Assembly (NCBI GenBank): GCA_002371335.1
Contig: DFHP01000205.1
Coordinates: forward strand, 1 to 51,969
Reading direction: 5' to 3'
Origin: Eubacterium sp. UBA3720
GTDB lineage: Bacteria; Bacillota; Clostridia; Lachnospirales; Lachnospiraceae
DNA length: 51,969 bases
The notes beneath the pieces were generated by a model, which did not search any database, was not told the DNA's origin, and worked only from the letters and a program-made list of their open reading frames with translations. Below, piece by piece: positions 41,147 through 50,247 of this stretch. The position numbers were made by a program, and so were the translations under genes. The number at the start of each line of letters is the position of its first letter. Position 1 is the stretch's first letter.

Positions 41147-41883
41147 TAATTCACCTCATCTGTAAATGGTTCTACGACGACGACCGCAATATTATCCAGC
41201 CCTCCGTTCTCATTAGCAAGTTCTACCAGTTTTGCCGCCTTGTCATCAATGTCATTTGAGCTAAGGACTTTATAAATGGCGCTTTCCCCCACCATATTGT
41301 ACAGGCCGTCCGAACACATCATGAAGCAGGCGTTTTCCTCCAGTTTGACATCAAAGAAATCTACTCTGATATCCTCCCCGGTACCGACTGCCCTGGTAAT
41401 GATGTTTTTGTCCGGATGATGTTTCGCCTCTTCCGGTGAGAGCTCCCCCAAGCGTACCATTTCTGCGATCAGCGAATGATCGTGAGTGATCTGTGACAAA
41501 CCATCGTTATCCGCGATGTACATACGGCTGTCGCCTACATTTGCCACAAAAACGTAACCTCCTACTACAGTGGCTACCACCATCGTACTTCCCATGCCCG
41601 ACAGCAACGGATCCGAAACGGATTTTTCATAAACGGCGAGATTCGCCGCTTCCACTCCTGCCTGCATGATTTTCACAGGATTAAAATTTTTATCATTTTT
41701 TATGGTTTCGACCAGCGTAGTTACGCCGTAACGTGACGCGTAATCTCCCGCATTATGTCCGCCCATACCATCAGCTACTACAAACAGGTTGGGCAGGTTG
41801 CCGACCGGCTCTGTGGATGTGAACATGTAATCCTGGTTCATATCCCTTTTTCTGCCGACATCAGTTGCTGCTATTACCTTCAT
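41146..41883 (-). CDS. stp: PP2C-type Ser/Thr phosphatase
   Basis: Removes phosphates placed by PrkC. Metal-site motifs are DVGRKRDMNQD at the start, VVADGMGGHNAGDYAS, NVGDSRMY, MCSDGLYNMV and DNIAVVVV at the end. The ATG at 41883 follows GGGAGA; an upstream start at 41916 lacks this. Length 245 is usual. Immediately upstream of prkC with a one-base overlap. Confidence 0.97.
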   Translation of the reverse strand: MKVIAATDVGRKRDMNQDYMFTSTEPVGNLPNLFVVADGMGGHNAGDYASRYGVTTLVETIKNDKNFNPVKIMQAGVEAANLAVYEKSVSDPLLSGMGSTMVVATVVGGYVFVANVGDSRMYIADNDGLSQITHDHSLIAEMVRLGELSPEEAKHHPDKNIITRAVGTGEDIRVDFFDVKLEENACFMMCSDGLYNMVGESAIYKVLSSNDIDDKAAKLVELANENGGLDNIAVVVVEPFTDEVN

Positions 41884-41947
41884 TTTAAATCTCCCGTTCA
41901 AAAACACAGCCCGCATCTGAATGTACTTTACGCGGGCCTGCTTTCTC

Positions 41948-43009
41948 TCAGAAATGTTTTTCTTCCTGCGATGTGATATATCTCTTTCTTAATTGACCAC
42001 AGGCTCCGTCAATATCGGAGCCCATTTCCCTTCTTATAGTAACATTTATTCTATATTTTTCAAGTTTATTTTGGAAATTGCGAATTACATTTTTGTCAGA
42101 ACGCCTGAAATTTCGCTCTTTTACGGGGTTTACCGGTATGAGATTTATATGACAGTTCAACCCTTTTACCAGGTGCGCGAGCGCTTCCGCGTGTCTGTCG
42201 GAGTCATTATTTCCCTTGATCAGCGCGTATTCAAACGTAATACGGCGTCCTGTTTTTCTGAAATATTCCCGGCATGCATCCATCAGTTCTTCCACCGGAT
42301 AGCTTTTCCCAACCGGCATCAGTTCCCGCCGTTCTTCATCTATCGGATTATGAAGGGAAATGGCAAGCGTAACAGCCAGCTTTTCATCCGCGAACGCCCG
42401 GATCTGCGGCACGAGTCCGCATGTAGAAACCGTGATGTTTCTCTGGCTTATGTTTATCCCTTTATCGCTGCTGACAAGCCGGATGAACCGCACCACATTA
42501 TCAAAGTTATCCATCGGCTCGCCGCTTCCCATGATATCGATATTCGAGACCCGCTCGCCGGTCAGGCGCTGTATCTCGTAGATCTGCTCCAGCATTTCCG
42601 ACGCCTGCAGCGGCCGTACAAGGCCGTCCAGCGTAGATGCGCAGAACCTGCAGCCCATACGGCAGCCGACCTGTGAAGAGATACACACCGAATTTCCGTG
42701 CCTGTACTTCATCCAGACACTCTCGATCACATTTCCGTCGCTCAGCGCAAAAAGATATTTCCTGGTATCATTGTTTTTTGAAACCAGCACCTCCACCGGA
42801 TAAATTGTCGTATATGGGTATTCCTTCGTCAGTTTTTCTCTGAGACCTGACGGAAGGTTAAGCATTTCATCATAGCTTTTCACCCTTTTTTCATGGATCC
42901 ACGAAAAAAGCTGCCCCGCGCGGAACGGCTTCTCCCCCATATCCGTCAGTAATTCCCTCAATTCATCTTCGTACATGGACTTAATATCCACGCTGCCACT
43001 ATGCGACAT
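41948..43009 (-). CDS. rlmN: 23S rRNA/tRNA C2-adenine methyltransferase RlmN
   Basis: Radical SAM enzyme that methylates C2 of A2503 in 23S rRNA and A37 of some tRNAs. The [4Fe-4S] motif is CRMGCRFC near residue 105; MGSGEPMDN and the C-terminal MGSDIDGACGQLR with the catalytic Cys are seen. Length 353 is usual. GGGAGAG lies four bases before the ATG. It precedes stp by 64 bases. Confidence 0.98.
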   Translation of the reverse strand: MSHSGSVDIKSMYEDELRELLTDMGEKPFRAGQLFSWIHEKRVKSYDEMLNLPSGLREKLTKEYPYTTIYPVEVLVSKNNDTRKYLFALSDGNVIESVWMKYRHGNSVCISSQVGCRMGCRFCASTLDGLVRPLQASEMLEQIYEIQRLTGERVSNIDIMGSGEPMDNFDNVVRFIRLVSSDKGINISQRNITVSTCGLVPQIRAFADEKLAVTLAISLHNPIDEERRELMPVGKSYPVEELMDACREYFRKTGRRITFEYALIKGNNDSDRHAEALAHLVKGLNCHINLIPVNPVKERNFRRSDKNVIRNFQNKLEKYRINVTIRREMGSDIDGACGQLRKRYITSQEEKHF

Positions 43010-43040
43010 AGCACTCTCCCGTCATTAAGTATTTATTTAT

Positions 43041-43091
43041 AAAACTTCCCGCTTTATGCTGAAGGGTTAATTGTGACATATGGGAAGTTTT
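43041..43091. repeat. Palindromic intergenic element, short copy
   Basis: Begins AAAACTTCCC and ends GGGAAGTTTT. Reverse complemented, it matches both ends of the long copy at 14297-14402 and lacks the inner hairpin. It lies in the 180-base gap between rsmB and rlmN, where the operon could be interrupted or processed. Confidence 0.7.
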
Positions 43092-43189
43092 AATTATTTA
43101 TTTAACAGCAGATGAAGTGAATGCATAGAAGTTCTTTGTGCGGAAGCCGCTTGAACATTCACATAATTCTCATATACTGAGCTTCCCTG

Positions 43190-44539
43190 TCACCCGTTTT
43201 TTAATATGAACCTGCTGATAAAGAATCCGTCGCAGGGATAAACTCCCGGCAGAAGCTGAAGATACCCTTCTTTGAGAGACGGTTCTTTCCGAAGCTTTTC
43301 CGGCATGTATTCTGTCAGATCTCCTGCTCTGACCGGCAGGTTTTCTTTAATCCATTGTACGTTATGAAGGTTTTCTTCCTCCGTGACTGTACAGGTGCTG
43401 TATATCAGCACACCGTCTTTTTTCAGATACCGGACGGCGTTTTTCAGTATATCTTTCTGTAGTGCCGAAAGAGCGTCGATCCTTCTCTGATCAGCGTAGT
43501 ACTTGATATCCGGTTTTCTGCCGATCACGCCCAGTCCGGAGCACGGCAGATCTGCTATCACCACGTCTGCCCATCCGAACAGTTCTTCATCCGGAATGGC
43601 GGCGTCACGTACTTCGACACGGACATTTGAAGTACCGCACCGCATAAGGTTTTCTCCGATCAGCATTGTTTTTGATTCTGTCAGATCTCTTGATATGACC
43701 TGACCTGTCCCGTTCAGCATATCCGCGGCCAGGATCGTCTTTCCTCCGGGAGCCGCGCACAGATCCAGTATGTTCATTCCTTCCCGGATCCCGGCTGCCT
43801 CGACAGCCAGCATTGAACTGACATCCTGTACTGTGATATCCCCTCTCCTGAAGGGCTCCAGTTCTGCCACTGAGGAAGCTCCCTTCAGTATAAAGGCGTA
43901 CGGAAGCCACGGACCTTTCACAACCGTGATCCCGGCGTTTTCCATTTCTTTTATGACCTGAGACTGATTTCTCCTGATCCGCACACTGAGCGGCGGCACC
44001 TCCAGAAAGGCTTTCGCCATGATCTCTGTTTTTTCGGGACCGAACTCACGTATCCAGCGTTCCGCAAGAAATTCCGGTATGGAATAGTTCACGGAAATAT
44101 ACTCCGTAAAATTCTCCCTGCCGGGAAAACTGATCCGGTCTTTTTCTCTGCTTATGCTTCTGAGTATCCCGTTGACAAATCCTTTTAAAGAATAAAATCC
44201 TCTTTTCTGCGCCAGCTTCACGGATTCGTTTACCGCGGCGCGGTCAGGGACTGAATTCATATACAGGATCTGATAAGTGCCCATACGCAGGATCTCCCGG
44301 ATCATAGGCTTCATTTTTTTCGTTTTTGTCTTTGCGAAAATATCTATCACATGATCCAGTTTTATCCTGTTTTCCAGTGTTCCTTCCGTAAGCCTCCGGT
44401 AAAAGTTCTTTTCCCTGACGGAAAGATAACCGTGGGCTTCCAGAACGTTTCTGATATAAATATGACAGGGCGTTTCATTTTTCTGCATCTCAAGCAGGGA
44501 ATCAAGGGCCAGCATGCGCAGATCCTCTGTTTTAGCCAC
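43190..44539 (-). CDS. rsmB: 16S rRNA m5C967 methyltransferase
   Basis: SAM-dependent methyltransferase of 16S rRNA. An N-terminal NusB-like helical domain (about 1-140) is followed by the catalytic domain with ILDLCAAPGGKT, the motif IV DLPCSGLG and the catalytic Cys in YSTCTVT. Length 449 is usual. The start overlaps the fmt stop by eight bases, so translation is coupled. Confidence 0.97.
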   Translation of the reverse strand: MAKTEDLRMLALDSLLEMQKNETPCHIYIRNVLEAHGYLSVREKNFYRRLTEGTLENRIKLDHVIDIFAKTKTKKMKPMIREILRMGTYQILYMNSVPDRAAVNESVKLAQKRGFYSLKGFVNGILRSISREKDRISFPGRENFTEYISVNYSIPEFLAERWIREFGPEKTEIMAKAFLEVPPLSVRIRRNQSQVIKEMENAGITVVKGPWLPYAFILKGASSVAELEPFRRGDITVQDVSSMLAVEAAGIREGMNILDLCAAPGGKTILAADMLNGTGQVISRDLTESKTMLIGENLMRCGTSNVRVEVRDAAIPDEELFGWADVVIADLPCSGLGVIGRKPDIKYYADQRRIDALSALQKDILKNAVRYLKKDGVLIYSTCTVTEEENLHNVQWIKENLPVRAGDLTEYMPEKLRKEPSLKEGYLQLLPGVYPCDGFFISRFILKNG

Positions 44540-45479
44540 GGGCTACTCCTCCCAGAACTGTTTTTTCTTCTATTGCCCGGCCGCGAAGGAATTCTTCCGC
44601 GGTCAGTCGTTTCTTTCCTTCCAGCTGAAGCTCCAGGATCTGCAGAGACCCTTTGCCCGTCTGGACCTTAAATCCTTTCCTGTTTACATCAAAGACTGAA
44701 CCGGGTTCTGCGCCTGATTCCGCCTCGTCTGTTCTGACTTTCCAAAGCTTCAGGCTTTTATTTCCCAGATATGTAAACGCGGACGGCCAGGGATTCATTC
44801 CTCTTACCAGCCGTTCGATCTCCACCGCACTCTTGCTCCAGTCGACAAGTCCGTCTGTCTTTCTGATCATGCGCGCGTAAGGCGTCGGACTCTCCGCCGG
44901 CTGTGGGACCGGATGGATATCTCCTGCTTCTATTTTTTTCAGTGTATCTGTCAGCAGCCTTCCGCCTTCATCACTCAGCTTGTCGAAGAGAGAACCTCCG
45001 GTCTCATCCTCGTCCAGGATGACCTCGCTTACAGCGATCATATCTCCTGTATCCAGTCCTTCGTTCATCTGCATGATGGTGACGCCTGACTTCTCTTCCC
45101 CGTCTACTACCGCCCACTGGATCGGAGCGGCTCCTCTGTATTTAGGCAGCAGGGACGCGTGAACGTTGATACATCCGTACTTCGGCATTTCAAGGATCGC
45201 CTTCGGAATAATATGTCCGTACGCTGCCACGATAATGATATCAGCTTCATATGCAGACAGCTGTCTTATGAATTCTTCATCCTTCACCCGGGCCGGCTGC
45301 AGTACCGGAAGTCCCAACTCCAGAGCCTTCTTTTTCACATCGGAAAACTGGATATGTTTTCCCCGCTTCGCAGGCTTGTCCACATTTGTAACGACCGCGG
45401 CCACTTCATGTCCGGCGTTCACCACAGCTTCCAGACTTGCTGCCGCAAAATCAGGCGTACCCATAAAGATCACTTTCAT
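44532..45479 (-). CDS. fmt: Methionyl-tRNA formyltransferase
   Basis: Formylates initiator Met-tRNA using 10-formyltetrahydrofolate. MGTPDFAAASLEA at the start, INVHASLLPKYRGAAPIQWA with the catalytic Asn-His, and the ETGGSLFDKLS region are family signatures; a C-terminal OB-like tRNA-binding domain follows. Length 315 is usual. Overlaps def by four bases. Confidence 0.98.
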   Translation of the reverse strand: MKVIFMGTPDFAAASLEAVVNAGHEVAAVVTNVDKPAKRGKHIQFSDVKKKALELGLPVLQPARVKDEEFIRQLSAYEADIIIVAAYGHIIPKAILEMPKYGCINVHASLLPKYRGAAPIQWAVVDGEEKSGVTIMQMNEGLDTGDMIAVSEVILDEDETGGSLFDKLSDEGGRLLTDTLKKIEAGDIHPVPQPAESPTPYARMIRKTDGLVDWSKSAVEIERLVRGMNPWPSAFTYLGNKSLKLWKVRTDEAESGAEPGSVFDVNRKGFKVQTGKGSLQILELQLEGKKRLTAEEFLRGRAIEEKTVLGGVARG

Positions 45480-45961
45480 TCTTCCTCTGTCTCCTCCTCA
45501 TATGAAACATCCTGCAGAGGTCCTTCCACGTGGGATGTATAAAGGATTCCATCCAGATGATCGTTCTCATGCAGGATGGCCCGCGCGAGAAGTTCCTCGG
45601 CTTCAAGTACAAATTCTTTCATCTCTCCGTCAAACGCTTTCACCTTTACGTAGTTCGGTCTGGTAACGATCCCGCATTTTCCCGGGACGCTGAGGCATCC
45701 TTCTTCTCCGGTCTGTTCTCCTGATGTTTCCAGAATTTCCGGATTGATAAACACATACGGATGTTCTCCGTCGCAGTCGATGACGAACAGTCTTCTGAGG
45801 ATTCCTACCTGCGGCGCTGCCAGTCCTACTCCTCCGGCGTCATACATTGTTTCAAACATATCGCTGATCAGCTCTGTGATCTTCGGCGTGATCTCTTTTA
45901 CGGGCTTGCATTTTTTCTCCAGTACGCTTTCTCCTGCTTCCCTGATATTTCTTAATGCCAT
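45476..45961 (-). CDS. def: Peptide deformylase
   Basis: Removes the formyl group from new proteins, completing the cycle begun by Fmt. The three motifs are GVGLAAPQVG, EEGCLSVPG with the Cys ligand, and HENDHLDG with both His ligands and catalytic Glu. The ATG at 45961 follows AAAGGAGAT by six bases; an ATG seven codons earlier overlaps that site. Length 161 is usual for type I. Confidence 0.98.
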   Translation of the reverse strand: MALRNIREAGESVLEKKCKPVKEITPKITELISDMFETMYDAGGVGLAAPQVGILRRLFVIDCDGEHPYVFINPEILETSGEQTGEEGCLSVPGKCGIVTRPNYVKVKAFDGEMKEFVLEAEELLARAILHENDHLDGILYTSHVEGPLQDVSYEEETEEE

Positions 45962-45974
45962 CTGACTATCTCCT

Positions 45975-48209
45975 TTATACATCTAAATCATATTGAATTG
46001 AAACTTCATCGAAACCCTGATTGATCTCAATATATTTTTCCAGAGCCTGCCGCAGTCTGCGAAGCTCTTTTTCGTCTTCTTCTTTAATAAAGAGCACTTC
46101 CCTGAACTGATCCTGCACCTTTGAAACCACCTCCGGAGCAGGCCCTATGATGGTCGTTGTTTTCTTTTTTCCGACCATTTGGAGGAACTTTCCCGAGAAG
46201 AACATTGCTTTATGCAGTCTTTCCTCATCTTTACAGCTGCCCCGGACCGCCAGCAGATGCGCGGCGGGAGGGAATAACATAGCTTTACGCTCTTCCATCT
46301 CTTCGTTGAAGAATTCCGCGTAATCCTGGGACGCTGCCGCCTGAATGCTGTAATGCTCCGGCTGATAGGTCTGAATGACGGCCTCTCCGCCAAGCTCCCC
46401 CCGGCCGGCCCGGCCGATCGCCTGCACCAGCAGCTGATATGTTTTTTCCGGTGCCCGGTAATCACTGGCAAAAAGCGACATATCTGCCATCAGCGCGCCC
46501 ACCAGCGTTACGTTCGGAAAATCGTGCCCCTTTACGATCATCTGTGTGCCCACAAGGATATCTGCCTCATGCTCCATGAATGCTCTGAGGATTTTTTCAT
46601 GACCGCCCTTTTTTCTGGTGGAATCCTGATCCATTCGAAGTATCCGTGCCTGTGGAAACTTCCTCTGTACCATATCCGCCACCTTCTGCGTTCCGATTGA
46701 TAATCCGGAAATGAATTCCGAGCCGCAGGATGGACACTGCTTTACTTCTGGCGTCTCATAGCCGCAGTAATGGCAGATCATTTTTCCGTTTGAATGCAAA
46801 GTCATGGAAACATCGCAGTGAGGACACCTGACCACATATCCGCAGGACCGGCATGAAAAGAAACCGGCGTATCCCCTGCGGTTAAGAAAGAGCATGATCT
46901 GCTCTTTTTTTTCCAGTCTCTGCGCTATTTTTTCCTCCAGCAGTCTGCTGAGCATGGAGCGGTTGCCCTCCTGCAGTTCCTGCCGCATATCGGCAATATA
47001 CACGCGGGGAAGTCCCGCCTCTCCGATACGGTCAGGAAGATCAAAGAGAGCATATTCTCCTTCCATGCATTTCTGATATGAATCAATGGATGGCGTCGCC
47101 GATCCCATGACCACATGCGCGCCTTCCAGTTTTCCCCGGAAAACTGCCGCCTCTCTGGCGTCATATCTGGGGGACTCCTCGCTTCTGTATGAAAGCTCCT
47201 GTTCCTCATCTATGACGATCAGTCCCAGATTTTCAAACGGCGCGAAAAGCGCGGATCTGGGACCGACGATGATCTTTGCCTCGCCTGATCTGACCCTCTC
47301 GAACTGATCGAACCGTTCTGACCTTCCCATCCGTGAATGCAGGACTGTTACGATATCACCGAAACCTGACAGAAAACGCTGTACGATCTGCCAGGAAAGC
47401 GCGATCTCCGGGATCAGTATGATTGCCTGCCTGCCCTCGGACAGGACTTTTTTCGTCAGCTCCATATAGATCAGCGTCTTCCCGCTGCCTGTAATGCCGT
47501 GGATCAGACAGGTCCTGTTCTTTGTCCGCCATTCTTCAAGTATTCCATCGATCACCTGACTTTGCGCGGCTGTGGGGACCGGTATTTCCTTCTGTCCGGC
47601 GGCTTCCTCCAGCTCTGCCGGCATTCTCCAGCTTCGGTGGGCTTCGATCCGGAGTACGCCCTCATTCTGCATCGATTTCAGCGTTGAGGCCGGAATCTTC
47701 AGCTCCTTCATCACGGTAAGCCTGTCCGCGGTTCCTTTTTCGGCCAGCAGCTCCATAAGCCTTGCTTTTGCTTTATAGTGTTTTTTTCGATAATCGTCCA
47801 GTATCTGAAGCGCTTCACTTCGTGTCCTGTTCAGGACGACCTGTTCCCGGATTCTGATCTTTTCCTTTTCTTTGACCGGAAGGATCGTTTTCAGACATCT
47901 GATCATGGTGGACCCGTAGGTCTCCTTCATCCACGCTGCCAGCCTGATCAGGCTTCCCTCGATGGTGATCCCTTCTTCGCATATGCTGTCGATCTCCTTG
48001 ATCTTCCCGGGATCGAAATCCGGAACACTCTTTATCTCTATAACATACCCGGTGATCAGACGGTTTCCCATACCGAAAGGAATCCTTACTCTGGTACCCT
48101 CCTGTACGGCTTCTTCCAGAGCTGACGGAATAAGGTACTGAAAAGGTCTGTCTATCTTTTCATGGGAGATATCTACGATCACATCCGCATATCTCTTTTT
48201 CTCTTTCAT
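45975..48209 (-). CDS. priA: Primosomal helicase PriA
   Basis: Restarts stalled replication forks by loading the replicative helicase. After an N-terminal DNA-binding region (about 1-200) come the helicase motifs GITGSGKT (Walker A), IVIDEEQE (Walker B, with Q for the usual H) and QAIGRAGR (motif VI). Two zinc clusters lie between: CRSCGYVVRCPHC and CHYCGYETPEVKQCPSC. Length 744 is usual. It follows murE by 63 bases and precedes def by 13. Confidence 0.98.
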   Translation of the reverse strand: MKEKKRYADVIVDISHEKIDRPFQYLIPSALEEAVQEGTRVRIPFGMGNRLITGYVIEIKSVPDFDPGKIKEIDSICEEGITIEGSLIRLAAWMKETYGSTMIRCLKTILPVKEKEKIRIREQVVLNRTRSEALQILDDYRKKHYKAKARLMELLAEKGTADRLTVMKELKIPASTLKSMQNEGVLRIEAHRSWRMPAELEEAAGQKEIPVPTAAQSQVIDGILEEWRTKNRTCLIHGITGSGKTLIYMELTKKVLSEGRQAIILIPEIALSWQIVQRFLSGFGDIVTVLHSRMGRSERFDQFERVRSGEAKIIVGPRSALFAPFENLGLIVIDEEQELSYRSEESPRYDAREAAVFRGKLEGAHVVMGSATPSIDSYQKCMEGEYALFDLPDRIGEAGLPRVYIADMRQELQEGNRSMLSRLLEEKIAQRLEKKEQIMLFLNRRGYAGFFSCRSCGYVVRCPHCDVSMTLHSNGKMICHYCGYETPEVKQCPSCGSEFISGLSIGTQKVADMVQRKFPQARILRMDQDSTRKKGGHEKILRAFMEHEADILVGTQMIVKGHDFPNVTLVGALMADMSLFASDYRAPEKTYQLLVQAIGRAGRGELGGEAVIQTYQPEHYSIQAAASQDYAEFFNEEMEERKAMLFPPAAHLLAVRGSCKDEERLHKAMFFSGKFLQMVGKKKTTTIIGPAPEVVSKVQDQFREVLFIKEEDEKELRRLRQALEKYIEINQGFDEVSIQYDLDV

Positions 48210-48272
48210 TTTTCCTCATCCTCAGCGCCGGTATCCGTTCAACGCCTGATACCCTTCCTCATTTTTTCTTTA

Positions 48273-49736
48273 TCATTCAGGTTTTTCCGCGAGGATCTCC
48301 TGAATAAGCACCCGCTCATCCATGGGATATTTCTTTCCCTTGATGATCTGGTAATCCTCATGTCCTTTTCCCGCGAGGATAATGATATCTCCGGGTTCTC
48401 CGTTTCGGATCACATAGCGGATCGCGTCCTTTCTGTCTATGATCTCCACGTATTTTCCGTCGGTCTTTTCCATTCCGGTTTTAATATCGTCAATGATCGC
48501 CTGAGGTTCCTCGTTTCTGGGATTATCGGATGTGATGACGGTAAGATCCGCCAGTTTTCCGGATATCTCTCCCATTTCAAAACGTCTTTGACGGTCTCTG
48601 TTTCCGCCGCATCCGAAAAGGCATACAAGCCGGTGCGGATTATATTCGCGAAGCGTTGAGAGCAGACTTTCAAGGGCCATGGCGTTATGCGCGTAATCGA
48701 TCATCAGAGTAAACTCATCCGATACCTTTACCATCTCCACGCGGCCTTTTACGCTGGCCATCTTTAACGCCTTGCATATATCATCCTTTTCAACGCCGAA
48801 ATGATAGCATACGGCTATCGCGGCAAGAGAGTTATAGATGGAGAATTTTCCCGGTATGTCGATCTCTACATCCAGATCGATCTTTCCGGCCGCATGGTAC
48901 GAGATGCCCAGATAACCGGGTTTTGAAACAAGAGAAGCGTCTTTTGCCATAAAATCACTGTCACTGTGGAAACCATATGTTTCCAGCGCGCATGCCGCTC
49001 CTTCAATGATCTGCTCAAATCTTTCATCATCTCTGTTTACGATTCCGACGCGGCAGTTTTTCAGCAGCTGTTTTTTACAGTCCAGATACTCCTCAAAGCT
49101 TTCATGCTCATTCGGGCCGATATGATCCGGTTCGATATTTGTAAATATGCCGTAATCAAAGGTGATTCCGGCTACCCGGTCCATTTTAAACGCCTGCGAA
49201 GACACTTCCATTACCACACTGTCAAAGCCGGCGTCAGCCATCTCCCGGAAATATTCCTGAACAAGGTATGATTCCGGAGTCGTGTTTTCTGATTTTATAT
49301 GACGTTTTCCCGTGATGCACTCGATCGTTCCGATCAGACCGGTCTTGTGACCCGCATTTTCCAGAATGGAGCGGATCATATATGTGCTCGTGGTTTTTCC
49401 CTTCGTTCCTGTGATCCCTATCGTCTTAAGGGACTTTGCCGGATAACCGAACCAGGCCGCGGAAACCAGCGCCAGTCCGCGTCTGGTATTGTCTGTCCGT
49501 ATAACCGTAACATTTTCATCAACATCTGCCGGATCCTCCAGCAGGACAGCCGCTGCCCCTTTGGAAACCACATCCGGAATAAATCTGTGTCCGTCACTGA
49601 CCGCACCTTTGAGCGCGACAAACAAAAATCCCGGTTCTACCTTTCTCGAATCATACGCCACGCCTGTGATCTCCCGGTCTGTTTCTCCCTGCAGTATTTC
49701 ATACTCCAGATCCTTCAGAAGAGCTGACAACTTCAT
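48273..49736 (-). CDS. murE: UDP-MurNAc-tripeptide synthetase, meso-DAP type
   Basis: Adds the third stem residue to UDP-MurNAc-L-Ala-D-Glu. The ATP loop is GITGTKGKTTSTYM (near residue 110). Substrate choice is read from TSDNPRNE near residue 400: DNPR marks meso-diaminopimelate enzymes, while lysine-adding ones differ there. The carbamoylated Lys region and the C-terminal GKGHEDYQ motif are present. Length 487 is usual. It is outside the main division cluster and heads the priA operon with its own promoter. GGGGG lies eight bases before the ATG. Confidence 0.96.
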   Translation of the reverse strand: MKLSALLKDLEYEILQGETDREITGVAYDSRKVEPGFLFVALKGAVSDGHRFIPDVVSKGAAAVLLEDPADVDENVTVIRTDNTRRGLALVSAAWFGYPAKSLKTIGITGTKGKTTSTYMIRSILENAGHKTGLIGTIECITGKRHIKSENTTPESYLVQEYFREMADAGFDSVVMEVSSQAFKMDRVAGITFDYGIFTNIEPDHIGPNEHESFEEYLDCKKQLLKNCRVGIVNRDDERFEQIIEGAACALETYGFHSDSDFMAKDASLVSKPGYLGISYHAAGKIDLDVEIDIPGKFSIYNSLAAIAVCYHFGVEKDDICKALKMASVKGRVEMVKVSDEFTLMIDYAHNAMALESLLSTLREYNPHRLVCLFGCGGNRDRQRRFEMGEISGKLADLTVITSDNPRNEEPQAIIDDIKTGMEKTDGKYVEIIDRKDAIRYVIRNGEPGDIIILAGKGHEDYQIIKGKKYPMDERVLIQEILAEKPE

Positions 49737-49811
49737 AATCTATCCCCCTAAAAAACAAAATCAAAATAAATCTATTTGCTTTAGTAAAGCTTTTATAAGT
49801 CCATGTTCTGT

Positions 49812-49840
49812 ATCATATCACACCGAAAAAACGATTTCAA
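49812..49840 (-). promoter_or_regulatory. Promoter of the murE-priA-def-fmt operon
   Basis: TTGAAA, 17 bases, TATGAT on the minus strand, with a leader of about 70 bases. No other strong promoter is seen on this strand down to rpe, though internal ones may exist in the rsmB-rlmN gap. Confidence 0.85.
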
Positions 49841-49872
49841 CACAGCCCCGGCGGCATGCCCTGATGTAGTTT

Positions 49873-49906
49873 GTTTCACAGTACACTGACACAATTCACT
49901 GTGAAA
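49873..49906. repeat. 34-base palindromic element, copy C (inverted)
   Basis: Reverse complemented it matches copy B at 26 of 34 positions, including the core AATTGTGTCA and the end CTGTGAAAC. Unlike copies A and B it is not next to a tRNA; it lies upstream of the murE promoter. Confidence 0.65.
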
Positions 49907-50040
49907 TAATAAACTTTCTCTAAACGCGTTTTACCTTTTTTTTCGATTCTGTACATACTTCTCTCACATTTTCTTCCTATAATAATCCACAGATAGTTGA
50001 TTAACTACTTACTCACTATCTCCCCCTCATTTTATGATTA
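49907..50040. other. Intergenic region between murE and carbamate kinase terminator
   Basis: AT-rich. A plus-strand TATAAT box near 49979 has no matching -35 box and no gene to serve. I see no gene or RNA here. Confidence 0.4.
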
Positions 50041-50076
50041 AAGGAGCACCGAAGTTTATTCTTCGGTGCTCCTTTT
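50041..50076. terminator. Terminator of the carbamate kinase gene
   Basis: Perfect 13-base stem AAGGAGCACCGAA/TTCGGTGCTCCTT with an eight-base loop and short A and T runs on either side. On the minus strand it follows the gene by about 170 bases. Confidence 0.8.
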
Positions 50077-50082
50077 CATTTG

Positions 50083-50142
50083 TCTCTATACATATCTCTA
50101 TGCATATCTCTATACATATCACTATACATGTATCTATGCAGA
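50083..50142. repeat. 12-bp tandem repeat
   Basis: About five units of the type TCTCTATACATA start at 50083, 50095, 50107, 50119 and 50131; the first three are nearly identical and the last two decay. It lies between the carbamate kinase stop and its terminator, so it is in the transcript's 3' end. Confidence 0.85.
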
Positions 50143-50247
50143 TGATCGCGAAACTCCATGCAGCCGGAAAATCGCCTGGACATATACATGACTTCCGCGC
50201 AAAGAATTTCTACCTATGCACTTCATCTGTTGATAATATTTGAAGAA

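Noticed and set aside
50034..50243. Plus-strand 69-codon frame with SIHISMHISIH-like repeats
   Set aside because: It begins in the terminator hairpin and its repeats come from the 12-bp array; no ribosome site or coding character.
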